A stretch of 64,000 nucleotides of DNA, from contig NZ_PKMZ01000009.1 of assembly GCF_002893625.1 (NCBI RefSeq), forward strand, positions 80,436-144,435, read 5' to 3'. The DNA comes from Mangrovicella endophytica. GTDB taxonomy: Bacteria; Pseudomonadota; Alphaproteobacteria; Rhizobiales; Rhizobiaceae. Both the position numbers and the translations under genes were made by a program. Each line of letters opens with the position of its first letter. Positions within the stretch are counted from its first letter, which is position 1. Shown here piece after piece: positions 56,727 through 64,000 of the stretch. The notes beneath the pieces are model-generated. The model made no database searches. It was given only the letters and a program-made list of their open reading frames with translations, and was not told where the DNA came from.

Positions 56727-57710
56727 CTATGACCTGCTGTTGCGCTTCGCGAGTTCGAGGGCTGCCTCTTGCGTCGTCTCGGCGGTGGCAGGCACGTCGG
56801 GGTGTACGCCAACGCCGCCCCAATTGCGGCCGGTGGTGGGATTTTCAGCCCGTCCGGTCGGCACGACGACGAAGAAGTCTGCCGCGAGCTCGCTGAGCCC
56901 GCCCGGGTTCGCACCACCGCGCGTTGTCTCGCCGACGACGGTGGCACGCTTCAGCGCCTGGAGATCGTAGGCGAACTCCTCGCCTGCCGAATAGGTCTTC
57001 GGCCCGACCAGCACGTAGACCGGCTTGCCGAGGTAGCTGAGCGGCGTGGGCGAACTCCAGAAGGATTCCGTCCGGAAGCTCGTCGTTCCGCGATTGCGCC
57101 AGATCAGGTCGTTGATGTGGACCCGCCGGCTTGGATCGAGGAAGAAGCTGGCGAGATAGGCGACGGAAGCCGGATGGCCGCCGCCGTTGTCGCGCATGTC
57201 GACAATGAGCGCGGCCGTGTCCGCGACGCCGCGCATGGCCTCGTCCGCGGCTGTCTTGAACTCTTCGGGCGGAGAAAAGCTCGGGATGTGAATGTAGCCG
57301 ACGTTGCCGTCCAGCCGCTTCACCTCGAAGCGAGCCCCCTGTGGCGGCTTGGGCCGGTTCGCGAAGGGATCGCCATGAATCACCCTCACATGGCTGTCGC
57401 TGGTCAGTGACTGCAGCCGTTCGGTCAGCTGCCGAGCGAAATCGGCGGGATCAGCGACCCTCGCATAGGTATCGGCCTCCAGGTCGCCCTGAAGCGCATC
57501 CGCAGCCCGCCGTCCCAAATCGGGGAACACGTACCCGGCTCGCAGCTCGGCTGCGATGCCGTCCAGTACCTTCCTGATGGTGTCACGGGCGAGCGGTGCA
57601 GGCTTCGGACTCTCCGCGGAAAGCTCAGCCCTTGAAGCAGAAGGTGCCGCGACAGTGCCGAGGACCAAAAAGCCCAATGCGGCTGCAAGAGTGAAATGAC
57701 GATGGCGCAT
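56727..57710 (-). CDS. secreted S41-family peptidase
   Basis: A 327-residue periplasmic serine peptidase (tail-specific/IRBP-like). The signal peptide is MRHRHFTLAAALGFLVLGTVAAPSASRA. An N-terminal helical domain precedes SDSHVRVIHGDP; the core has LIVDMRDNGGGHPASVAYL, the nucleophile Ser in PKTYSAGEEFAYD and the VVGETTRGGANPGG turn. AAGGAGCTAGAG before ATG 57710 fixes the start. No PDZ domain is evident. Function is likely envelope protein or peptide processing. Confidence 0.88.
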   Translation of the reverse strand: MRHRHFTLAAALGFLVLGTVAAPSASRAELSAESPKPAPLARDTIRKVLDGIAAELRAGYVFPDLGRRAADALQGDLEADTYARVADPADFARQLTERLQSLTSDSHVRVIHGDPFANRPKPPQGARFEVKRLDGNVGYIHIPSFSPPEEFKTAADEAMRGVADTAALIVDMRDNGGGHPASVAYLASFFLDPSRRVHINDLIWRNRGTTSFRTESFWSSPTPLSYLGKPVYVLVGPKTYSAGEEFAYDLQALKRATVVGETTRGGANPGGLSELAADFFVVVPTGRAENPTTGRNWGGVGVHPDVPATAETTQEAALELAKRNSRS

Positions 57711-58320
57711 CTCTAGCTCCTTGGCTGGCTCCCGCAACAATAATGCCGGCGTTCGGAGAGGGCCAGCGGCATCGCTCGATGTCCACGTATGACCGTCTGC
57801 GGAGGAAGCGAGGCAGCCTCCGTTCTTTATGGGGTCGCGGCGTACCCCCTGGTGCGAGCCTGTCGGGCGCTGCATCCCCGAAGGCTGGCCGCACTGACGG
57901 GGCAATGCGACGGCTTCCCGAAGCTGAACGTCGTCTGTGTCGTGATGCAATTCACTCTCCGCCGACCTTGCCGACCGGCGGGACGTCGCGCATCCGCGCC
58001 GCGCCCCTGGATCGACGCCACCGGCAGAACGGAGCCTCCCGGTTGCGCGGCTGCAACAGTTGTCCTTCTTCACCCAGGTTATTGCAGCGCGCGCATTTTA
58101 TCATCCATGCTGCCGATCCCGATGATCAAGTTTCCAAGTCCTGTCCCCGCGTCGCGTGCTGCGCGTCTGGTGGCTATCAGCCGCGAGGCGCAAGAGCAGA
58201 GCGTCGAGGCCATCCGGCAGTCGCTTCGGCTGCTTCGCGACCCTATCTATCCCAAAGAGCGTTCAACCCGTCACCTGAACCGGCCGGGCGCTGTCGAGCG
58301 CAACAACGAAGGACGGTTGC
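57711..58320. other. 610-base gap with no supported gene
   Basis: Non-coding stretch between the divergent S41 peptidase and CheB genes; it must hold both promoters. A 265-base open frame starting near 58109 overlaps the CheB start and has no clear ribosome site or recognisable domain. No hairpin terminator or operator repeat was recognised. Confidence 0.55.
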
Positions 58321-59337
58321 ATGGCAATGGCGGCGAAGAGGGACATCATAGCGATCGGCGGCTCGACCGGTAGCGGCGCCGTCCTGAAGAAGCTCGTCGC
58401 CGCCCTGCCCGGCGATCTGGAGGCGAGCATCTTCGTCAGTACGCATATCCCGCCCAGCGGGGCGAACTTTCTCTCCGACATCCTCTCGTCGAATGCGCAT
58501 CTGCCCGTTTCTCAGGCGATCGACGGTCAGCCGATCGAACGCGGCTGCATCTATGTGGCCGCTCCCGACCGGCACCTCCTGGTGACGGGAGAGACGATCC
58601 GGCTCGGCCTTGGCCCGCGCGAGAACATGGCGCGTCCGGCGATCGATCCGCTGTTCCGTTCGGCGGCGCTCGCATTTGGATCGCGCGCCGTCGGCGTCGT
58701 CCTGACCGGCTTGCTGAACGACGGCGCATCGGGTCTCTCGGCGATCAAGGCATGCGGCGGTACGACCGTGGTGCAGCATCCCCTCGATGCCGAGGCGGAC
58801 GAAATGCCGCTTGCCGCACTGGAGGCCACCCATGTCGACTATGTGGCCTCGGCAGACGATCTTGCCGGCACGCTGGCGGAGGTCATCCGGTCGGACGCCG
58901 GGCCATCCCAGCCGCCGAGCGATACCCTGCGCCTCGAGGTCGAGATCGCCGCAGGAGCCCGCCTCGGCAGTGCCCATCTGCTCGAGCTGGCTCAGCCGAG
59001 CGCGCTGTCCTGCCCTGACTGCAACGGCGTCCTGTCGGAAGTCCGGGGCTCGCGCCCGCTGCGCTACCGATGCCAGATCGGGCACGGCTTCACCGCGGAA
59101 TTCCTGGCATCGCGGATCGACGACGTGGACGAGGCGATCCGGGTGGCGATGCGGATCATGGAGGAGCGGGTGACGCTCGTCGAGCGGATGGCGCGCGACG
59201 CAAGGGAAAGTGGGCGGAGCGCCGTGGCCGACCTCTACGAGAGCCGGGCCAAGGAGTATCAGCGATATGCCACGACGCTGCGGGACGCGGCGGTGTCCTC
59301 GCTGCGCATGGGCACGCGGCGGATACAAGATCTCTGA
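58321..59337 (+). CDS. stand-alone CheB-type protein-glutamate methylesterase
   Basis: A 338-residue methylesterase without a receiver domain. The catalytic triad is intact: Ser15 in IGGSTGSGA, His42 in STHIPPSG and Asp in TGLLNDGASGL. A C-terminal tail of about 140 residues contains a zinc-ribbon-like CPDCNGVL...CQIGHGF segment and long helices, seen in CheB proteins linked to non-chemotaxis kinases. It precedes the CheB/CheR hybrid kinase by 63 bases and probably demethylates or deamidates the same partner. Confidence 0.88.
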   Translation: MAMAAKRDIIAIGGSTGSGAVLKKLVAALPGDLEASIFVSTHIPPSGANFLSDILSSNAHLPVSQAIDGQPIERGCIYVAAPDRHLLVTGETIRLGLGPRENMARPAIDPLFRSAALAFGSRAVGVVLTGLLNDGASGLSAIKACGGTTVVQHPLDAEADEMPLAALEATHVDYVASADDLAGTLAEVIRSDAGPSQPPSDTLRLEVEIAAGARLGSAHLLELAQPSALSCPDCNGVLSEVRGSRPLRYRCQIGHGFTAEFLASRIDDVDEAIRVAMRIMEERVTLVERMARDARESGRSAVADLYESRAKEYQRYATTLRDAAVSSLRMGTRRIQDL

Positions 59338-59400
59338 GCGAGACTTCTGCGCGTCAGCACAAGCGGCTAGGCTGCCTCGAAGACACGACATGGACGAGCA

Positions 59401-62400
59401 ATGGCGGACGACGAGCAGAGCCAAGACGCAGGCATCGAGACGATCACGCAGGATGCCGACGCGCCGCTCGGCGTGGTCGGAATCGGCGTCTGCGCGGCGT
59501 CCTTCCCGTCGCTCGTCGAGCTGTTTTCGAGCACTTTGCCGGAAGGGGATGCGGCCTATCTGATCGCCGTCCGGCAGAAGGACGGGCTTGATGTCGGCGC
59601 GGTCGTGGAGGCACTGGGGCGCGATTCCAGGCTTCCGGTGAAGCTTGCGGCCAACGGAGACCGTTTGGAGGCCGACCATATTTATGTCGGCGCGCCCGAC
59701 GACATGATCACGATCGAGGATGGGCATATCCGGACCCGGCCGGCCGCCGGCCCGGTCGGTCATCGCGGCGCCTTCGATTCGCTGCTGATCTCGCTTGCCG
59801 AGCATGCGCATGAGCGAACCGTGGTCGTGCTTCTCTCCGGACTTGGCTCCGAAGGGGCCGCCGGGATCGTGGCGACCAAGAAGTATGGCGGCCTGTCGAT
59901 CGCCGAGCAAACGGATGTGGATCTTGGCCTGCAGGGCGGATCTGACCCGGGCGCGGTGGCCGACCTTCATCTGCCCGTCGAACGCATCGCCGACGAGATC
60001 AAGCGCTACATTCGCAATCTCCGGCCCGTGCTGCAGGAGCAGGAACAAGAGGAGGACAGCGGCGAGCTGGAGGTCGGTGTCACCCAAATCGCGACGATCC
60101 TGCGCAACGTCACGAGCCACGATTTCCACGGCTACAAGCGGGGCACCTTCGTCCGCCGGATCAGGCGGCGCATGCAGGTCATGCAGATCGACGGCGGCAT
60201 CGACGCCTATATCGGACGGCTGCGCGCCGACCGCGAGGAGGTGCAGCACCTCTTCCAGGACCTCTTGATCGGCGTCACCCAGTTCTTCCGCGATCCGGCC
60301 GAGTTCGAGGTACTCGAACGCGAGCTGCCGCGCCTGTTCGAGAACAAGGGGCCCGACGATCATTTCCGCGTATGGGTGCTCGGCTGCGCGACAGGCGAGG
60401 AGGCCTATTCGATCGCCATCCTGCTCCGCGAGCACATGGCGACGCTAGACCATCCGCCCGAGGTGCAGATCTTCGCCACCGATCTGGATGCGCGCGCGCT
60501 CAGCCTCGCCCGCGCCGGGCGCTATTCCGACACCATCGCGAACCACATCCGGCCGGACCGGCTGGAGCGATGGTTCCTGCGCGAAGGCGACACCTATTGC
60601 GTGTCGAAGGAGCTGCGCGAGATGTGCATCTTCTCGCCGCACAACATCGTCAAGGACGCGCCGTTCTCCCGGATCGACATCCTCTCCTGCCGCAATCTGC
60701 TGATTTACCTGAATGCCGAACTTCAGAACCGCGTCATCCCGATCTTCCACTTCTCGCTGAGACCCGAAGCCGTTCTGTTTCTCGGCTCGTCCGAGAATGT
60801 CTCTCGCCATCAGAAGCTGTTCGCCCCGATCGACCGAAAGAGCCGCGTTTTCCGGCGGCTGGACACGGCGATCCGGATCATCCCCGACTTCCCGTTGACG
60901 CCGCGCTCGCGCATCGGCGAGCTACAGATCACACCGCCGTCCTCAGCCCTTTATGCCAGCCGTCTGCCGGCGTCGGTCAGCCGCCAGGCGGAAACGATCG
61001 CCGAACGATACGCCCCGGCCTATGTCATCGTCGATGCGCATGGCGACATCCTGCACTTTTCCGGGCGCACCGGCCGCTATCTGGAGCCGAGCGCCGGGGC
61101 CGCGACGCTGAGCCTGCCGAACCTCGTCCATCGCGACCTGCGGCTCGATGTCCGTTCAGCACTTCAGCGTGCCGTTGCCGAGGGTCGGCGCGTCGATATT
61201 CCGAGACTGACGGTCCGGCAGGACGATCATGCTTTCGGCGTCAACGTCTTCGTCGAGCCGCTATCCAGCAACGATGTCAGCTCGCTGGTGGTGGTGTTCC
61301 AAGACCTCGGGCCTGTGGCGGAAGGCGGCAGCCCCGACGATGGCAGGCTCACGACCGACGAGCATGTCCAACGGCTCGAGGCGGAGCTCCGTGTCACCCG
61401 CGACCGCCTCCAGGCGACGATCGAGGAGCTGGAATCGACCAACGAGGAGCTGAAATCCTCGAATGAGGAATACCAGTCGATCAACGAGGAGCTGCAATCC
61501 GCCAACGAGGAAATGGAAACCTCGAAGGAGGAGCTGCAATCAGTCAACGAGGAACTGCAGACCGTCAACGGCGAGCTCGCCCATCGCGTGTCCGAACTCG
61601 GCCGGACCAATTCGGACCTCAAGAACCTGCTGGAATCGACGCAGATCGCGACCGTCTTCCTCGACAATGACCTGCGTGTGCGCAACTTCACGCCGGCCGC
61701 AACCGACGTGTTTCACCTGCTCGAGACCGATGTCGGGCGCCCCCTCGACCACGTCGTGTCGCGGGTCGTATATCCCGAGCTTCAGGACGATGTCCGCCGC
61801 GTGCTGAAGACGCTGGTGCCGGTCGAGCGTCAGGTCGCCGATATCGCGAACGGGCGCAACTTCGCCGCACGCGTGCTGCCCTACCGAAGCGTCGAGAACT
61901 ATATCAGCGGCGCCGTTGTCACCTTCACCGATCTCTCCGATCTCTATCGCGCGGAGGAAGCACTCCGCGACAGCGAGGAACGGGCTCGCGCCTTTCTCAC
62001 GGCAAGTGGCGATGCGATCTACCGCATGTCTCCGGACTGGACCCAAATGCGCGTCCTCGACGGCCGCGGGTTCATCCGCGACACCGGAGCCCCCTCCACC
62101 GACTGGATGCAGACCTATATCGCCGTGGAGGATCGCGACGCCGTGCGCGCAGCGATCGACGAGGCGATCGCCGGCAAGACGATGTTCGAATTCGAACACC
62201 GTGTCCGGACCGTCGATGGCACACTCGGCTGGACCCATTCGCGCGCAGTACCGATCCTGGACAAGGACGGGCAGATCGTCGAGTGGTTCGGCGCGGCGAC
62301 CGACATCACCGACCTGCGCCATGCGTTCGAGTCACTTCGCGAGGCCGAGCGGTGGCAGCAGGTCCTGATTGGTGGCATCCCCCAGCTCGTCTGGCGGGCC

Positions 62401-63324
62401 GCCGACGGCGGCGAGTGGAGCTGGGCAAGCCCGCAATGGACCGATTACACCGGCCAATCCGAGGTGGAGAGTCACGGTCAAGGCTGGCTTGAGCCCGTCC
62501 ATCCTGATGATCGCGAGGTCGCTCGGGCAGCCTGGGCCAAAGCCGCCGAGCAGGGCGGCTTCGACGTGGAGTATCGAATCTGCCATGCGGTCGAGCGGAG
62601 CTACCGCTGGTTCCGCACGCGAGCGACGCCGGTGCGCGACCAGCGGGGCGCCATTGTCGAATGGCTCGGCACCTCGACGGATGTCGACGAGATGCGCTCG
62701 CTCCAGAAACGGCAGGAGGTGCTGGTCGCCGAGTTGCAGCACCGCGTCCGCAACATGCTGACGGTGGTGCGGTCCGTCTTCGCCCGGACCGTCGATACGG
62801 GAAACGACCTCGAAGAGGTCGCCGACCACTTCAAGGGCCGGCTGGATGCGCTGGCGCGAACTCAGGTGATCGTCACCCGCAGCGCCAAGGGCACGGTTAA
62901 TCTGGAGGACCTCATCCGGGACGAACTACTGAGCGTCGGAGCGGATACCGGTGGCAAGTTGAGCATCAGCGGACCGGAAGTCGTTCTCGGCTCGAAGATG
63001 GCGGAATCTATCGGCCTTGCCATCCACGAACTGACGACGAACGCAGTCAAGTACGGCGCGTTGAAGGTTCCGGGTGCCACGCTCCAGATCAACTGGACCG
63101 TTAACATGAGTGAGAGCAACGGACCTCGTGTCATCTTAACCTGGATCGAAGAGGGCGTTCCTGCTGTTCCTCCCGAGCCGACCCGCGAAGGGTTCGGCCG
63201 CGAGTTGATCGAAGAGGCGTTGCCCTATCGGCTTGGGGCCGAGACAAAGCTGGAGTTCCTGGGAGGCGGCGTCCGCTGCACGATCTCCGTGCCGTTGCCG
63301 ACTTCCGCCGAGGCGACAGGCTGA
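59401..63324 (+). CDS. CheB(degenerate)-CheR-coiled coil-PAS-HWE hybrid histidine kinase
   Basis: A 1307-residue signalling protein. Residues about 22-195 are a CheB-like domain in which Ser, His and Asp of the triad appear replaced (GIGVCAASF, AVRQKDG, LSGLGSEGAAG). About 220-480 is CheR with SAM motif VLGCATGEEAYSIA. About 655-745 is a coiled coil of repeated EELxSxNEE units. Three PAS/PAC modules follow (about 745-1105). The HWE/His-kinase-2 domain has the phosphoacceptor ELQHRVRNMLTVVRS and HELTTNAVKYG. It couples methyltransferase-like and kinase modules; output is probably the receiver encoded next. Confidence 0.9.
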   Translation: MADDEQSQDAGIETITQDADAPLGVVGIGVCAASFPSLVELFSSTLPEGDAAYLIAVRQKDGLDVGAVVEALGRDSRLPVKLAANGDRLEADHIYVGAPDDMITIEDGHIRTRPAAGPVGHRGAFDSLLISLAEHAHERTVVVLLSGLGSEGAAGIVATKKYGGLSIAEQTDVDLGLQGGSDPGAVADLHLPVERIADEIKRYIRNLRPVLQEQEQEEDSGELEVGVTQIATILRNVTSHDFHGYKRGTFVRRIRRRMQVMQIDGGIDAYIGRLRADREEVQHLFQDLLIGVTQFFRDPAEFEVLERELPRLFENKGPDDHFRVWVLGCATGEEAYSIAILLREHMATLDHPPEVQIFATDLDARALSLARAGRYSDTIANHIRPDRLERWFLREGDTYCVSKELREMCIFSPHNIVKDAPFSRIDILSCRNLLIYLNAELQNRVIPIFHFSLRPEAVLFLGSSENVSRHQKLFAPIDRKSRVFRRLDTAIRIIPDFPLTPRSRIGELQITPPSSALYASRLPASVSRQAETIAERYAPAYVIVDAHGDILHFSGRTGRYLEPSAGAATLSLPNLVHRDLRLDVRSALQRAVAEGRRVDIPRLTVRQDDHAFGVNVFVEPLSSNDVSSLVVVFQDLGPVAEGGSPDDGRLTTDEHVQRLEAELRVTRDRLQATIEELESTNEELKSSNEEYQSINEELQSANEEMETSKEELQSVNEELQTVNGELAHRVSELGRTNSDLKNLLESTQIATVFLDNDLRVRNFTPAATDVFHLLETDVGRPLDHVVSRVVYPELQDDVRRVLKTLVPVERQVADIANGRNFAARVLPYRSVENYISGAVVTFTDLSDLYRAEEALRDSEERARAFLTASGDAIYRMSPDWTQMRVLDGRGFIRDTGAPSTDWMQTYIAVEDRDAVRAAIDEAIAGKTMFEFEHRVRTVDGTLGWTHSRAVPILDKDGQIVEWFGAATDITDLRHAFESLREAERWQQVLIGGIPQLVWRAADGGEWSWASPQWTDYTGQSEVESHGQGWLEPVHPDDREVARAAWAKAAEQGGFDVEYRICHAVERSYRWFRTRATPVRDQRGAIVEWLGTSTDVDEMRSLQKRQEVLVAELQHRVRNMLTVVRSVFARTVDTGNDLEEVADHFKGRLDALARTQVIVTRSAKGTVNLEDLIRDELLSVGADTGGKLSISGPEVVLGSKMAESIGLAIHELTTNAVKYGALKVPGATLQINWTVNMSESNGPRVILTWIEEGVPAVPPEPTREGFGRELIEEALPYRLGAETKLEFLGGGVRCTISVPLPTSAEATG

Positions 63325-63341
63325 GCGAAGGACGAAGGGCT

Positions 63342-63719
63342 ATGACAGGCACACTGGCGGATAAGCGGATCCTGATCGTGGAGGACGAATATTTCATCGC
63401 CTCCGAGCTCAAGCGCACCCTGAAGAACGAGGGCGCCGTGGTGGTCGGGCCGGTCAGCGACCTCGAAGGCGGTTTGATGCTCGCGGAAGAGCCGCTCGAC
63501 GCCGCCGTTCTCGACGTCAACCTCGAAGAAACCCTGTCCTATCCGATCGCCGATCGCCTCAGCAGCCGGGGTATCCCTTACATGTTCCTCACGGGCTATG
63601 ACGGCTGGTCCCTACCCGCTCAGCACCGGGAGACCGCGCGTCTGGCAAAGCCCTTCATGTCGAAGTCGGTCGTGGCGATGGTAGAGAAGCTGGTCTCTCC
63701 GGAGGCGGAGATCGCCTGA
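63342..63719 (+). CDS. single-domain response regulator
   Basis: A 125-residue receiver: acidic pair in ILIVEDEYFIA, phosphoacceptor Asp in AAVLDVNLEE, Thr in MFLTGYDG and the conserved KP in ARLAKPFMS. No output domain. It starts 17 bases after the HWE kinase, the usual arrangement for HWE kinases with a dedicated receiver that may act as a phosphate sink or relay. Confidence 0.92.
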   Translation: MTGTLADKRILIVEDEYFIASELKRTLKNEGAVVVGPVSDLEGGLMLAEEPLDAAVLDVNLEETLSYPIADRLSSRGIPYMFLTGYDGWSLPAQHRETARLAKPFMSKSVVAMVEKLVSPEAEIA

Positions 63720-63824
63720 GCCTGCCGGATGCCCGGCGCCTTGAGCCGGGTCACAGTGGCCTGATACGTCCGCCAGGTTTATGGCCTCGGCGGCGCCAGC
63801 CAGTATGGCCTCGGCGGCCGGCGC

Positions 63825-64000
63825 TTATCCCATCCTGTCGGAGGCGAGCGCGCCGGGCGAGGCCGGGAAGACCACCGTCTTGTTGTTGTTCAGGAAGACG
63901 CGGTGCTGGATATGGGCGTGGATGCCGCGCGCCAGCACCTGCGCCTCGACGTCCCGGCCGATCGAGACGTAGTCCGCCGCGCTCTGCGCATGGGTGACGC
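63825..64000 (-). CDS. purU: formyltetrahydrofolate deformylase, C-terminal end (partial)
   Basis: The last 57 codons of a leftward gene entering from the right window edge. The translation runs VTHAQSAADYVSIGRDV, then QVLARGIHAHIQHRVFLNNNKTVVFP, and stops at TAA 63827-63825. This is the recognisable PurU C terminus (GRDVE..VLARA....HVEHRV..N.NKTVVF pattern). The enzyme releases formate from 10-formyl-THF. An extra 13 residues after the usual end are present. The rest lies outside the window. Confidence 0.88.
   Translation of the reverse strand, partial: VTHAQSAADYVSIGRDVEAQVLARGIHAHIQHRVFLNNNKTVVFPASPGALASDRMG

Noticed and set aside
58109..58373. Short open frame before the CheB gene
   Set aside because: No clear ribosome site, overlaps the CheB start by 53 bases and has no recognisable domain.
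58243..60435. 730-codon open frame on the minus strand
   Set aside because: Antisense to CheB and the hybrid kinase, no recognisable domain, composition typical of a shadow frame.
63780..63818. Direct repeat TATGGCCTCGGCGGC (two copies, 24 bases apart)
   Set aside because: A single short GC-rich duplication beside the purU end with no further units; not an array or att site.

Overview
The window is high-GC DNA (roughly two-thirds G+C by eye) with dense operons, ATGA/GTGA start-stop overlaps and HWE-type sensor kinases. This, and near residue-by-residue resemblance of many proteins to Mesorhizobium loti enzymes, points to an alphaproteobacterium of the Hyphomicrobiales. No transposase, integrase or CRISPR array was seen. 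Family names come from recognised motifs and remembered sequences; no database search was run.

Region 1 (1-4220): a TVP38/TMEM64 membrane protein with a MerA-like flavoprotein, an orphan HAMP histidine kinase and a tRNA-Arg(ACG).

Region 2 (4485-24483): an apparently complete vitamin B6 degradation island. It encodes pyridoxine 4-oxidase, pyridoxamine-pyruvate aminotransferase, pyridoxal 4-dehydrogenase, 4-pyridoxolactonase, 4-pyridoxate dehydrogenase, FHMPC dehydrogenase, HMPDC decarboxylase, the ring-opening MHPC oxygenase and the final AAMS amidohydrolase. Together they would take pyridoxine, pyridoxamine or pyridoxal to succinic semialdehyde, acetate, ammonia and CO2. Embedded are a GntR regulator, two genes of unknown role (amino-acid-synthesis family and PEBP/YbhB) and two complete ABC importers (NitT/TauT type with a THI5-like binding protein; BMP/nucleoside type). 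The importers are the obvious candidates for B6 uptake.

Region 3 (24696-32794): a hydantoinase-like amidohydrolase, a class V PLP enzyme, a polar amino acid permease and binding protein without an ATPase, a GntR regulator, a gamma-glutamyltransferase homologue and a cytosine-deaminase-like amidohydrolase. TGCATGCA motifs flank the regulator's likely targets.

Region 4 (33329-50676): a second, apparently undescribed catabolic locus. A TetR regulator lies among four sites sharing the core (A)TTTTGGAGT(TGAC). The sites precede an isochorismatase-fold hydrolase, an EamA transporter fused to an unknown PD-(D/E)XK-like domain, a five-gene overlapping operon (amidinohydrolase, M20 amidase, nitroreductase, class II aldolase, ThDP enzyme), a NodB-like deacetylase with a polar amino acid ABC importer, and an SDR followed by a free-standing paralogue of the unknown domain. 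A metallo-beta-lactamase-fold hydrolase and an agmatinase-family ureohydrolase lie beside it. The substrate is unknown; an N-acylated, amidino or guanidino amino compound is a reasonable guess.

Region 5 (50911-64000): envelope and signalling genes. Two zinc alcohol dehydrogenases flank a PAS-receiver-LuxR regulator and an SRPBCC protein. Then come an S41 peptidase, a stand-alone CheB, a 1307-residue CheB(degenerate)-CheR-PAS-HWE kinase with a small receiver, and the 3' end of purU leaving the window.
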